From assembly GCF_020091585.1 (NCBI RefSeq), contig NZ_CP083582.1, forward strand, positions 1,426,001-1,490,000: a stretch of DNA of 64,000 nucleotides, given 5' to 3'. The notes beneath the pieces are model-generated. The model saw only the letters and a program-made list of their open reading frames with translations. It did no database searches and had not been told where the DNA came from. Below are positions 8,377-16,966 of this stretch, piece after piece. The DNA is from Kovacikia minuta CCNUW1 (GTDB lineage Bacteria > Cyanobacteriota > Cyanobacteriia > Leptolyngbyales > Leptolyngbyaceae). A program made the position numbers and the translations under genes. How positions within the stretch are numbered: position 1 is the first letter of the stretch; the number at the start of each line of letters is the position of its first letter.

Positions 8377-9285
8377 ATGCAGCCACCCGACTGGCAGATT
8401 GCTCTTGTTTTAGCGATTGGGGTATCGGCGGCTTCAACCGCAGCAATTCTGGTTCGGTTGGCGATCGCTGCGGCAGGAGTTTCGGGCGTTGGGTTTAGTT
8501 TGGTGCTGGCAGCCTCGCGACTATCCCTGGCGGCGATCGTCCTCCTGCCCACGGGGCAAAAAATTTATGTTCAGCGCCCCACTCCTGTCGCATTGGGGTA
8601 TGCCGCCGCTGCCGGGATGGCGCTGGCAATTCACTTTGCCACCTGGATTACGTCTCTTTCCTATACCTCGATCGCCGCTTCTACAACCCTGGTTACCACA
8701 AGTCCGATTTGGGTCGCCCTGCTCTCCTGGTTTTGGTCCGGAGAAAAACCCAGTCGGTTGACCTTGCTGGGGACTGGTATCGCTCTGGCTGGCAGCCTTC
8801 TGATTGGGTTAGGAGGGGGTGATTCCAATAGCACGGGAACCGATCCACTGCTAGGAAACGGGTTGGCATTGATGGGTGCCCTGGCTGCCAGCATTTACTT
8901 CTTACTGGGACGGGAAGCACAACGGCAGGGATTGAGCACTGGTCACTATGCCACCGTGGCATATAGTACGGCAGCGATCGTCCTCCTGCCCCTGCCATTG
9001 CTTGTCGGCGCAACCTATACAGGCTATACCCCGCTGACCTATGTCTACATGGGGCTGATAGCGTTCGTTCCCCAATTGATCGGGCATACCAGTCTGAATT
9101 GGTCAGTTCGGTGGGTATCCCCAACCCTGGTAACGCTGGTTATTCTGTTTGAACCGGTTGCTTCCAGCATTTTGGGCTACTGGTTATTTGGTGAAATACC
9201 AGGAGCGCTCGTACTGGTGGGGGCAATGGTCCTTCTTGTAGGAGTGGCGATCGCGGCAATTAAAAGATCAGCGAAAAAGGGATAG
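8377..9285 (+). CDS. EamA/DMT family transporter
   Basis: The second EamA protein of the window, 302 residues with ten predicted helices from the duplicated EamA fold (ASTAAILVRLAIAAAGVSG at the start; STTLVTTSPIWVALLSWF; second repeat ALAASIYFLLGREAQRQG; closing FEPVASSILGYWLFGE). The ATG at 8377 is preferred over one at 8308 that lies inside the GT4 gene. Start and upstream stop both lie in the 'aggtggtaggtgg' spacer. It probably exports or imports a small metabolite; the substrate is unknown. It is likely transcribed with the two preceding genes. Confidence 0.85.
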   Translation: MQPPDWQIALVLAIGVSAASTAAILVRLAIAAAGVSGVGFSLVLAASRLSLAAIVLLPTGQKIYVQRPTPVALGYAAAAGMALAIHFATWITSLSYTSIAASTTLVTTSPIWVALLSWFWSGEKPSRLTLLGTGIALAGSLLIGLGGGDSNSTGTDPLLGNGLALMGALAASIYFLLGREAQRQGLSTGHYATVAYSTAAIVLLPLPLLVGATYTGYTPLTYVYMGLIAFVPQLIGHTSLNWSVRWVSPTLVTLVILFEPVASSILGYWLFGEIPGALVLVGAMVLLVGVAIAAIKRSAKKG

Positions 9286-9311
9286 GTTATGCGTACTGAC
9301 TGCAATTTGAA

Positions 9312-9327
9312 TGTGACAAGGATCACA
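9312..9327 (+). promoter_or_regulatory. CRP-type palindrome before sRNA copy 1
   Basis: TGTGACAAGGATCACA is a perfect TGTGA-N6-TCACA site, the consensus of cAMP receptor proteins including cyanobacterial SyCRP1. Six bases after it comes TACGAT (9334-9339), a good -10 box. The palindrome therefore covers the -35 region, a position that favours repression by steric block, although activation cannot be excluded. Confidence 0.7.
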
Positions 9328-9345
9328 TCAAAGTACGATCTCCAT

Positions 9346-9450
9346 CATGTTTCCCCAGGTTGAATTTGAGGATACTTTAGGAGACTCAACTTTAGCCGAG
9401 TCATCAACAGGGAACACACGACTTGCCGACAGCACACCTGTCGGTTTTTT
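9346..9450 (+). ncRNA. Candidate small RNA, copy 1 of a tandem pair
   Basis: The predicted transcript runs from about 9346 to the T-run at 9450. It contains a 62-bp block (9371-9432) identical to 9530-9591, including the short stem GACTC...GAGTC and an unpaired stretch with AACAGGGAACACACGAC. It ends in a terminator CCGACAG-CACAC-CTGTCGG plus six T. There is no ORF. The arrangement and the GGAACACA-like single-stranded core recall the cyanobacterial Yfr2/Cyano-1 family, but I cannot confirm that from memory. The start site is inferred from the -10 box. Confidence 0.65.
9426..9450 (+). terminator. Intrinsic terminator of sRNA copy 1
   Basis: A perfect seven-base-pair stem CCGACAG/CTGTCGG, loop CACAC, then TTTTTT. 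Confidence 0.85.
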
Positions 9451-9470
9451 ATTGTGTGTATAAATTGGTG

Positions 9471-9486
9471 TGTGACGAAGATCACA
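9471..9486 (+). promoter_or_regulatory. CRP-type palindrome before sRNA copy 2
   Basis: TGTGACGAAGATCACA, again a perfect TGTGA-N6-TCACA, with TATGAT (9493-9498) six bases downstream. Spacing to the -10 box and to the conserved RNA block is the same as in copy 1, while the surrounding bases have diverged. Confidence 0.7.
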
Positions 9487-9504
9487 CTTACGTATGATCC
9501 CGAT

Positions 9505-9618
9505 CGCTCAACCTTCCTTGCTAAATAGAGATACTTTAGGAGACTCAACTTTAGCCGAGTCATCAACAGGGAACACACGACTTGCCGACAGACTCTTTTA
9601 AGAACCTGTCGGTTTTTT
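9505..9618 (+). ncRNA. Candidate small RNA, copy 2 of a tandem pair
   Basis: Same design as copy 1: the identical 62-bp block at 9530-9591, and a terminator with the same stem CCGACAG/CTGTCGG but a longer, unrelated loop before six T (9613-9618). Conservation of promoter palindrome, RNA core and terminator stem, with drift in the leader and loop, is what selection on an RNA would leave. It is convergent with the potassium-transporter gene that ends at 9675. Confidence 0.65.
9585..9618 (+). terminator. Intrinsic terminator of sRNA copy 2
   Basis: Stem CCGACAG/CTGTCGG with a 14-base loop, then TTTTTT. The stem equals that of copy 1; only the loop differs. Confidence 0.85.
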
Positions 9619-9674
9619 ATTGCATTAATGAATACCAGCGTAACAGGGAAGACTGCGAAACCCGCTTTACTCCC

Positions 9675-11015
9675 TCATCCTACCAGCAGGTTTTCTTCGG
9701 GAAAGCGAACGAAACTGGGCTTGGGATCTCCCAAAATGGCTGCCATAAATAGCAACACGCCAACCCGACCAATGTACATGGTGGCAACCAGAATCAATTT
9801 GGCAAAGGTGCTCAAACCCGCTGTGATTCCAGTTGAAAGCCCCACGGTGGCAAAGGCAGATACTACCTCAAACAGAATCTGAATAAAGTTGACCTCAGGG
9901 TCAGATAGGGATATCAGGATTGTCATACCCACGACCGTGGCGAAGGACCCAACCGCAACTGCAACCGCTTTCAGTATCAGCGACAGGGGGATTTGCCGTG
10001 CATACAGGTTGACCTCTTCCCGCTCGTACAAAATTGCCTTCGTGCAACTGGTGAGAACCCGCAGGGTGGTCGTTTTAATTCCCCCTGCCGTTCCTCCAGG
10101 GCTGCCACCAATGAACATGAGCGCAATGGTGATAAACAAACCCGCTGTGGTCATTTTCCCGATGTCAATCGTATTGAATCCGGCTGTTCTGGGGGTAACG
10201 GATTGGAACCAGGCAGCCATCAGCTCGGTTGAAAGGTCTACAGAACCAAGCGTTTGGGGATTGCGAAGTTCCACCAGAAAAAATGCAACCGTACCGAGCA
10301 GCAATAGAAGCAACGTGGTGCTAACGGCTACCTTAAAATTGAGCGATAGAATTGCCTGTTGAGGTCTACGTTGCAGTCGATCGCGCAGCCACAAATACAT
10401 CTCGAAGATCACTTCGTAGCCAATCCCGCCGAAAATGATTAATCCCGGAATCACCAAATTCAGCAGTAAAGAAGATTGATAACTCATCAGGCTATCAGCA
10501 AAAAGACTAAATCCAGCATTATTCCAGGCACTGACACTGTGAAAAATTGCCAGCCACAATCCCCTATCCAGCCCATATTTGGGGCTAAACACGAACAGCA
10601 ACAAAAATGCTCCAGTAATCTCAAAAATAAGCGTTGTTGCAATAATCGATCGGATCACTTGCGCCAATCCCTGCATTCCTGTCCGATCCAGGGCTTCCTG
10701 CATCGCCACCTTATCCCGTAAACTAAATCGGCGACCTACTAACAATAATAGGAATGTCGTTGCTGTCATGTAGCCCAGTCCGCCCACCTGAATCAGCGCC
10801 AGGATAACCAATTGTCCGAAAGTTGAAAAATAGGTACCCGTATCTACAACAATGTGTCCAGTGACGCATACCGCAGAGGTTGCAGTAAAAAGGGCGACAA
10901 TGACATGATCCCAGCCCCAAAGTCCGTCGCTGACGGAGATGGGAAACGTCAGCAACAAAGTTCCAGCAGCGATAACGGCTAAAAATCCCAGGCAAATGGT
11001 TCGAGAAACGGTCAT
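9675..11015 (-). CDS. TrkH/KtrB family potassium uptake protein
   Basis: A 446-residue membrane protein with the four P-loop filter regions of KtrB-type channels: ATSAVCVTGHIVVDTG, SAWNNAGFSLF, VTPRTAGFNTID and FATVGLSTGIT, each carrying the filter glycine. Between the third and fourth filters is the conserved GGSPGGTAGGIKTTT loop that gates KtrB. It would pass K+ (with Na+ coupling) across the plasma membrane together with a cytoplasmic KtrA subunit, which is not in this window. The start lies within two bases of the start of the divergent methyltransferase gene, so their promoters must overlap the opposite coding sequences. Confidence 0.9.
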   Translation of the reverse strand: MTVSRTICLGFLAVIAAGTLLLTFPISVSDGLWGWDHVIVALFTATSAVCVTGHIVVDTGTYFSTFGQLVILALIQVGGLGYMTATTFLLLLVGRRFSLRDKVAMQEALDRTGMQGLAQVIRSIIATTLIFEITGAFLLLFVFSPKYGLDRGLWLAIFHSVSAWNNAGFSLFADSLMSYQSSLLLNLVIPGLIIFGGIGYEVIFEMYLWLRDRLQRRPQQAILSLNFKVAVSTTLLLLLLGTVAFFLVELRNPQTLGSVDLSTELMAAWFQSVTPRTAGFNTIDIGKMTTAGLFITIALMFIGGSPGGTAGGIKTTTLRVLTSCTKAILYEREEVNLYARQIPLSLILKAVAVAVGSFATVVGMTILISLSDPEVNFIQILFEVVSAFATVGLSTGITAGLSTFAKLILVATMYIGRVGVLLFMAAILGDPKPSFVRFPEENLLVG

Positions 11016-11932
11016 GCCTTCACTGAATGAACAAATTCAACAATTTTATGATGCCTCCTCCAGTTTGTGGGAACAGATTTGGGGAGAGCATATGCATCAT
11101 GGCTACTATGGAGCGGATGGAACCCAAAAGAAAGAACGGCGGCAGGCACAGATTGACTTAATTGAGGAACTGTTGCGCTGGGCGGAAATTCAACAGGCAC
11201 AACAAATTTTGGATGTCGGCTGTGGAATTGGTGGAAGTTCGCTCTACCTGGCGGAAAAGTTCAATGCCCACGCGATCGGGATTACCCTCAGTCCGGTGCA
11301 GGCAAAACGGGCAACGGAGCGGGCTGAAGCAGCAGGCATGACAGACGGGAGGAGACGCAGGAACGGGGGGACACGGGGAGACGGAGATTTCTCCATCCGC
11401 GCGCTCCGCGTCTTCCCACCGCCCCCTGGCTCAATTTCAGGTTGCCGACGCCTTGAATATGCCGTTTGCGGATCAATCCTTTGACTTGGTTTGGTCGCTA
11501 GAAAGTGGTGAACATATGCCGGATAAGGCGAAGTTTTTGCAGGAATGCTACCGGGTACTAAAACCAGGGGGAGTTCTGTTGCTGGTGACCTGGTGCCACC
11601 GATCGACCGAGACGCAACCCCTGACTCCCAGCGAACGGGATCACCTGGAGCGGATTTACCGAGTTTACCGATTACCCTATGTGATTTCGTTACCCCAGTA
11701 TGAGGCGATTGCCCACTCTATCGGCTTGCAGCAGATTCGCACCGATGACTGGTCTACAGCCGTTGCTCCCTTCTGGGATACGGTCATCGACTCGGCTCTG
11801 ACCCCAGGGGCGATCGTGGGGCTATTGCGATCCGGTTGGACTACGATTCAGGCAGCCCTTTCCTTAGGACTCATGCGCCAAGGCTACCAGCGTGGGCTAA
11901 TCCGGTTTGGGTTGCTGTGTGGGAGGAAATAA
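11014..11932 (+). pseudogene. Tocopherol-type SAM methyltransferase, broken by an inserted repeat
   Basis: The two halves of one gene lie in different frames. The first (11014 on; MPSLNEQIQQFYDASSSLW, then the SAM-binding motif ILDVGCGIGGSS) is a class I methyltransferase of the gamma-tocopherol/MPBQ type. It continues well as far as GITLSPVQAKRATERAEAAGM. The second half (from about 11429; AQFQVADALNMPFADQSFDL, ESGEHMPDK, VLKPGG) resumes the same fold in the +1 frame. Between them are about 88 bases (11341-11428) of G-rich then C-rich DNA that can fold back on itself and resemble spacer repeats. The insertion destroys the frame (TGA in the second frame at 11339, run-on to 11484 in the first). 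An intact protein would methylate tocopherol or a related quinol precursor. Confidence 0.8.
11341..11428. repeat. Hairpin-like insertion inside methyltransferase gene
   Basis: About 88 bases whose G-rich left arm (GGAGGAGACGCAGGAAC) is roughly complementary to the right arm (GCGCTCCGCGTCTTCCC), with an inner stem near GGAGA/TCTCC. It lies exactly where two frames of a single methyltransferase part. Exact ends and any target duplication cannot be fixed by eye. Confidence 0.65.
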
Positions 11933-11957
11933 GGTGGTAGGTGCTAGGTGGTAGGTG

Positions 11958-12063
11958 CTAGAACGCCGGTACAGAAACCGGGTTTCTTCTGTGAGATGCT
12001 CAAGTTTCGTTGCATATCCTCACCAGAAACCCGGTTTCTCGGAATACTGTACCGATGCTCTAG
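11958..12063 (+). repeat. Dispersed palindromic repeat R2, copy 1
   Basis: About 106 bp with palindromic ends (CTAGAACGCCGGTACA / TGTACCGATGCTCTAG) and inner arms AAACCGGGTTTCTTCTG... / CAGAAACCCGGTTTCT. Its reverse complement recurs at 20970-21075 with few changes. Noncoding. Confidence 0.85.
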
Positions 12064-12121
12064 GGAAAGGATAAAAAGTATCACCTCCCCCACCTCCCCA
12101 CTACCCCATCACCCTCACTCC

Positions 12122-13426
12122 TCACGCAATACTTCCCCGCTTCCTTGCTTCCTTATAGGATGTCCCGACATTTCGTAATCCAGCGCGGATCATCTGTTGT
12201 TCTAGCAGGGCAAAAAAGCGTGCCCGATCGCCCCCCCTCACTACCGCCTGGTTATGGGCTTCCGCCAGTGCGACCGGGTAGCCGTAGCCCTTCTGCACCT
12301 GTGCCAGCGTGAGACTGAGGGCTGCATCTAACAGGTCTGCGTCCTCAGCAACCCAGGCGGGAAACTCAATTCGGGCAACTTCAGTGCCAACGTGAACATA
12401 GCAGAAGTAGATCCGGTGGTCGCCATAGAGATCCAGGATGCGGGCGGAACTGCGCCAAAGGGGGCTGCGCTGACCTGGTTCAAGCTGGGTTGCCCAGAGG
12501 GCTGCATCCTTTAGGGGGTCTAAAACCTGACAGGGAGAGCGATCGCCCTGGTTGGAACAGTGCGTCATGCAATCTGGGGTGTCGTAGGGGCAGGCTTGTA
12601 GCCGTAGAAAATTGACCATTTCCCCGCTCCGGGAGGCACTCACATAGCCAACTAAGGGAATCCGATTGGTTCGTAATTGATCCCAGGCTGCCAAAACTGG
12701 GGGAAGAATGCGATCGCGCGCTTCCCCTGGCAAGGGTTCCAGGAACCAGTGAATCAGGGAACCATCGACCATTGCAAGAGAAGGATGAGGGATGGGGGAT
12801 GAGGGATGGGGTGGGGGATGAGGGATGGGGGATGAGGGATGAAATGAAGCAACTGCTTCAACCCTTTGGTTTCTAGTCTCTCTGTTTTGTCTTTTTTCAT
12901 CCCTCATCCCTCCACCTTCATCCTTTATCCTTTCCCCCAGTTCTCCCAACACCACCGCCTCCGATACAGTTCGCCGGAAGCCCATCCACTCTTCTGTACG
13001 AATGCCCCATTGGCGGGAGATATAGAGATCTTCGGGACGGTAGAAGACTTCGGGCAGACTATCTAAAAGGGGCAAACGGTTTTGACCGTAGTGCAGAATA
13101 ATGCGACCGACGTTAATCAGATAGCAGTAGGCAATTTCGTGGTGACTGGGGGCAATTTGGGAACCATCGGTGGCAATGACCGTATGTGCCGCAGGTGGAA
13201 CGGGAATAGCGATACGGAGATTCAAAGGTTCAACAGGTTCAGCAGCGGTAAAACTGAGCCGATCGTGCCAGGTTTGTTGATGGGTGGTCAGTTTATTCTG
13301 GCGGCTGAATGCATGGCTCAAAAGTTTTTCCGCCAGTTCTAGACGTTGGCGAGTTGCTGTCGCTTCTAGCGTCAACTGTTGGCTCATTCCCTGCATTTGT
13401 TGGGCAAGTTTTGTTAGATCAAGCAT
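12122..13426 (-). CDS. NurA-domain DNA repair nuclease
   Basis: 434 residues with the NurA signature acidic motifs: VIATDGSQIAPSHHE near residue 85 (metal-binding Asp) and AMVDGSLIHWF near residue 220, followed by GYVSASRSGEMVNFLRL. NurA is a metal-dependent RNase-H-like nuclease that with the HerA translocase resects DNA ends; HerA is not in the window. A Pro/His/Ser/Gly-rich stretch of about 50 residues (about 166-216; IKDEGGGMRDEK... to SSPIPHPS) interrupts the domain. At DNA level it is 'gggatgagggatggggg' repeat (about 12775-12931) retained in frame. The C-terminal part carries four clustered cysteines (ACPYDTPDCMTHC). Confidence 0.8.
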   Translation of the reverse strand: MLDLTKLAQQMQGMSQQLTLEATATRQRLELAEKLLSHAFSRQNKLTTHQQTWHDRLSFTAAEPVEPLNLRIAIPVPPAAHTVIATDGSQIAPSHHEIAYCYLINVGRIILHYGQNRLPLLDSLPEVFYRPEDLYISRQWGIRTEEWMGFRRTVSEAVVLGELGERIKDEGGGMRDEKRQNRETRNQRVEAVASFHPSSPIPHPPPHPSSPIPHPSLAMVDGSLIHWFLEPLPGEARDRILPPVLAAWDQLRTNRIPLVGYVSASRSGEMVNFLRLQACPYDTPDCMTHCSNQGDRSPCQVLDPLKDAALWATQLEPGQRSPLWRSSARILDLYGDHRIYFCYVHVGTEVARIEFPAWVAEDADLLDAALSLTLAQVQKGYGYPVALAEAHNQAVVRGGDRARFFALLEQQMIRAGLRNVGTSYKEARKRGSIA

Positions 13427-14054
13427 TTAGGAGGGAGTGGGGGTAGGGAGTGGGGTAGGGGGTGTGGGGTGGTCTCCAACAACCAATGATCAATGACTAA
13501 TAACCCATTACCCATTACCCATTACACAACTTAAAACTCAAAACTTAAAACTCTTAATTCTCAATTCTCAATTCCCAATTCTCAATTCCTCCCCATCGCG
13601 CCTGTTCCACCTACGACCTACCACCTGCCACCTCTTTTTCACTGATTTTCCAAAAAATTTTGCTCAACTCTCAAAATTGTGTGTAACATCGCGAATGAGT
13701 AAGCATATTCCATTACAGGAAAAGATGTTTTCTCGTATTGATTACCACTTGGGCGTAGCAATTGAGAGAGGGTGAAACGAATTATCCTTGAAGTTAGGTC
13801 AAATGAATGAATGATTAGATTCAGGGTGCTGAGGTGGCAAGGAAATTCTCTGTTTGAGGTAAGCCAACTTGATTCAAACCTTTTATAATTTTCCTTTGCA
13901 GAAATGCCAATTCTAGGTAGTTCTGTTTAAGGTTTGTATCTTTCTATTCAAAGTGATCATTCTCAATTAGATTGAGTACCATGCATTTGCATGGTCTGAG
14001 TGGTATCTGATTTGTCCTGGCAAACTTTCTTCTAATAAGTGAGTAGGCAACATT
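13427..14054. other. Long intergenic region before the pil operon
   Basis: The first ~200 bases are simple-sequence spacer DNA (repeated ACCCATT, AATTCTC and AACTTAAAACTC words), the same kind that is found inside the ABC-F and mnmE genes. The rest (13640-14054) is AT-rich, has no ORF and must hold the pilM promoter; I cannot fix its elements. Confidence 0.45.
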
Positions 14055-15173
14055 GTGGTTAGCTCTTTGAAAAATGTATTCTCCGGGAAGTCCAAGGGCA
14101 TCGGTGTTGAACTCGCTGCCGACCGGATTAATGTTTCTCAGCTAAAGAAGCAAGGACAGGGGTTTAAGCTAATGACCCTGGCTTCTGTTCCGGTGCCAGA
14201 TGGAGTGTACCAGGAAGGTCAGATTACAGATGCTGCGGGCATGGCTGAGCTGATTCAGTCGGTGCTGGCAGAACATAAGATTAAGGCGAAACGGGTTGCA
14301 ACCGCTGTTACCGGTGGAAGGGATACGGTCACTCGCATTATTCCCATTCCAGCGGAATTGAATGACCAGGAACTGCGGGAAATGGTATTGAATCAGGAGG
14401 CAGGTCTCTATTTACCTTTCCCCCGTGAAGAAGCAGACGTTGATTATCAAAAACTTGGGTTGTTTGTTGACGAAGATGGGATTGAAAAATTTCAGGTTCT
14501 TCTGGTAGCAACTCGCAAAGAAATTACCGATGCCTATATCCGAACCTTCCAGCAGGCAGGGTTGCAAATTGATGTTTTAGAAATTAGCAGTTTTGCATTG
14601 ATTCGGACAATTCGAGAGCAACTACGTCAGTTTTCGCCTCAAGAAGCGGTGGCGCTGGTTGATATTGAATTTGAAAGTACGGAAATTTCGATCGCCGTCG
14701 ATGGTGTTCCCCAGTTTTCCCGGACGGTACCCATCGGAACCTATCAAATCCAGAGTGCGCTGTCGCGGGCAATGAATTTGCCTCCTTCAAGAAGCACGGA
14801 ACTCCTTCAAAGTATGACGATTCCAGTTAGCCCGGCGGATACTACAATCGGTGGACCAGGCAAGATGGGGGGCAGTAACCCCGGTGCGGCTGCCATGCTT
14901 CGGATTATTGGTGAATTGGCAGATGAGTTACGCCGCTCAATCGATTTCTATTTAAATCAGGGAGATAACCTGGAAGTCGCACAATTGTTGCTGGCAGGTC
15001 CGGGTGGGGCGATCGGGCAGCTGGATGAGTTTTTTACCCAGCGGTTGAGTTTGCCGAGTAGTCAAATTGATCCGATTACGGCGCTGGGGCTAGAAGTGAG
15101 TGAGGAGATCCCCCAATCTCAACGTCCGGGATTGGGAGTTGTACTGGGTCTAGGATTGCGGGAGGCGATGTGA
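14055..15173 (+). CDS. pilM: Type IV pilus assembly protein PilM
   Basis: A 372-residue actin-like ATPase. The N-terminal block FSGKSKGIGVELAADRINVS gives the first phosphate-loop region, with IIPIPAELNDQELREMV and LVDIEFESTEISIAVDG as the later nucleotide-binding strands and LLLAGPGGAIGQLDEFF near the end. PilM forms a cytoplasmic ring that binds the PilN N-terminus and links the pilus motor to the inner-membrane alignment complex. The start is GTG at 14055. The stop is one base before pilN, so the two are one operon. In cyanobacteria this machinery gives motility, DNA uptake and adhesion. Confidence 0.93.
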   Translation: MVSSLKNVFSGKSKGIGVELAADRINVSQLKKQGQGFKLMTLASVPVPDGVYQEGQITDAAGMAELIQSVLAEHKIKAKRVATAVTGGRDTVTRIIPIPAELNDQELREMVLNQEAGLYLPFPREEADVDYQKLGLFVDEDGIEKFQVLLVATRKEITDAYIRTFQQAGLQIDVLEISSFALIRTIREQLRQFSPQEAVALVDIEFESTEISIAVDGVPQFSRTVPIGTYQIQSALSRAMNLPPSRSTELLQSMTIPVSPADTTIGGPGKMGGSNPGAAAMLRIIGELADELRRSIDFYLNQGDNLEVAQLLLAGPGGAIGQLDEFFTQRLSLPSSQIDPITALGLEVSEEIPQSQRPGLGVVLGLGLREAM

Positions 15174-15174
15174 A

Positions 15175-16008
15175 ATGTATAGTTTAGATGTCAATTTTTT
15201 AAACGATCGACCGGAATATAAACCAGATACTGCTGCACGCGCCAGGGGCGTCAGGGCGGCTCCTACGGACAGTCGTCAACCTTTAATTTTGGGGCTGGTG
15301 GCGCTCATTGCCCTGCTTGCAATTCCGGCGGCGTTGCTCTGGTTTTTGCAATCCAGAAACGGGGCGCTCGAACAGCGGCAAGCCGCACTCGATACCCAGC
15401 TTGGTGATTTGCAGCAAAAGCAGAAGCAGATCGATAGCGTCAAAGCAGAAACCAAGCAGGTTAAAGATGAAACTGCGGCTTTGGCGAGTGTATTTAATAC
15501 GATTAAACCCTGGTCTGCGGTCATGCAAGACTTCCGCGATCGCATCCCACCCGGTGTGCAAATTCTCAGGGTGAAGCAGGTATTGCCCGTGCCCGGTCAG
15601 GCTCCGCCTACGCCCAATGCTCAAAATGACAAGGCGGGGCTTCCAGAAAACGGAACGATCGAGATTTCGGGGATTGCCAATTCATTCAACGATGTGAATG
15701 ATTTTCTCCTGGTTTTACAAAAATCAGATTTCCTTGATCCAAAGGGAACGAAGTTGGTTTCTTCGGAATTACCTAAGGAATCTCCTGCATTTTCGAATCT
15801 GAGTCTCCAAACACCATCCGGAGGCTCCGCTCCTCCTCTGGATACCAGTAAGTTGCCTAAATTGCCTAAGTTGGTTGGGTTTACGATTCAGACTTCTTTT
15901 AATGACATACCTGCCTCAGAGCTGTTGCAGGAGCTAGAAAAGAAAACGGCTGTGGGTCTGGTCACTCGGATTGAAGAACTACAGCGCAAGGGGGTAATTC
16001 GGAAATGA
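15175..16008 (+). CDS. pilN: Type IV pilus assembly protein PilN
   Basis: 277 residues. A short cytoplasmic N-terminus (MYSLDVNFLNDRPEY) supplies the PilM-binding motif. One membrane segment follows (LILGLVALIALLAIPAALLW, about 38-60), then a Gln/Lys-rich coiled coil (LDTQLGDLQQKQKQIDSVK) and a periplasmic ferredoxin-like domain. PilN pairs with PilO as the inner-membrane alignment subcomplex. It starts one base after the pilM stop, and its own stop overlaps the pilO start (ATGA at 16005), indicating translational coupling. Confidence 0.9.
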   Translation: MYSLDVNFLNDRPEYKPDTAARARGVRAAPTDSRQPLILGLVALIALLAIPAALLWFLQSRNGALEQRQAALDTQLGDLQQKQKQIDSVKAETKQVKDETAALASVFNTIKPWSAVMQDFRDRIPPGVQILRVKQVLPVPGQAPPTPNAQNDKAGLPENGTIEISGIANSFNDVNDFLLVLQKSDFLDPKGTKLVSSELPKESPAFSNLSLQTPSGGSAPPLDTSKLPKLPKLVGFTIQTSFNDIPASELLQELEKKTAVGLVTRIEELQRKGVIRK

Positions 16009-16895
16009 CCGCAGGTGGAGATTTCGTTCCTAACGACCCCAGTTTTGACACTGGCCCAGACTATCCAGTTGTGTTTGGGATTCCACTCACTCCCACCCTC
16101 AGTGGCGTCCTGATCGCCCTGGTAGGTCTTCTGGGAGGAGGATTTATTCTGCTCAATCTGGTGCAACCAGAGTGGCAGAAAAATCAGGATTTGGAAGCAA
16201 AAGTGAGGGATAAAGAGGCTCAGGTGCAGCAGCAACAGGCGATCGCCAAGCAAATTGACGACGCTAAAAAAGAGCTGGATACAGCCAAAAAGCAGCGAGA
16301 AGAGGTGTTGTCCTTGTTTGCGAAGGAGCCAAACCTGAATACGTTGCTGTTGGATATTAACCGTCAGATTGATGCCCGCAATGCGGGCTTGGCAAAAGCC
16401 AGGCAGGCAAAGCTGGCAGCCTGTCCCGCCTGGGTGAGAAATAACGTGGATGCGATCGAAAAGTCAGTGGGTGATCTGGTGGTTAAATCTCAACTGACGA
16501 AGTTTACTCCCGACCCCAAGCTGTCTGGAGTTATTACTGATGGCTCCTTTGGTCCTTTAGTTAATAACAAACTTAAGCGTGAGGTAACCGCAGTTTCCTT
16601 TGAAGGTAACTTTGCCCAAACCCAATCCATTCTGCGCAGCATCGAGCGGTTGCAACCCCTATTGGTGTTGAGGAATGTAGAGTTTGTTGTGGGGGATGGC
16701 ACCCCCGGAAGAGCCGTTACGAATCGCTTGTATGAAGTTCAGGGGAATACAGTCCGGTTTTTATCTAACTGTCAGCCTGAACCCAAGATTACAACGACGT
16801 TTCAGATGGAGGCTTTATTGCCCTTGACTCCAGAGGAAACAGCAAAAGCAAATCCACAGGCTAGCCCAAGCCCAGCCGCCCAGCCACCGAAGTAA
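16005..16895 (+). CDS. pilO: Type IV pilus assembly protein PilO
   Basis: 296 residues with one N-terminal membrane segment (LSGVLIALVGLLGGGFILLNL, about 33-53), a coiled coil (about 62-105; KQIDDAKKELDTAKKQREEV) and a periplasmic domain. It ends in a Pro/Ala/Ser tail. PilO heterodimerises with PilN and connects to the PilQ secretin through a lipoprotein, not seen here. The start overlaps the pilN stop by four bases. Confidence 0.9.
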   Translation: MTAGGDFVPNDPSFDTGPDYPVVFGIPLTPTLSGVLIALVGLLGGGFILLNLVQPEWQKNQDLEAKVRDKEAQVQQQQAIAKQIDDAKKELDTAKKQREEVLSLFAKEPNLNTLLLDINRQIDARNAGLAKARQAKLAACPAWVRNNVDAIEKSVGDLVVKSQLTKFTPDPKLSGVITDGSFGPLVNNKLKREVTAVSFEGNFAQTQSILRSIERLQPLLVLRNVEFVVGDGTPGRAVTNRLYEVQGNTVRFLSNCQPEPKITTTFQMEALLPLTPEETAKANPQASPSPAAQPPK

Positions 16896-16966
16896 ATCGG
16901 GGCGATCGCCCATTAATCATCAGCCTGCTCTATTTCAGACAATCATTTTTGAGTGAGGAAGGAACC

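Noticed and set aside
9345..9578. 77-residue minus-strand ORF with an internal repeat
   Set aside because: It is the antisense of the twin sRNA cores; the repeated peptide MTRLKLSLLKY is just the duplicated 62-bp block.
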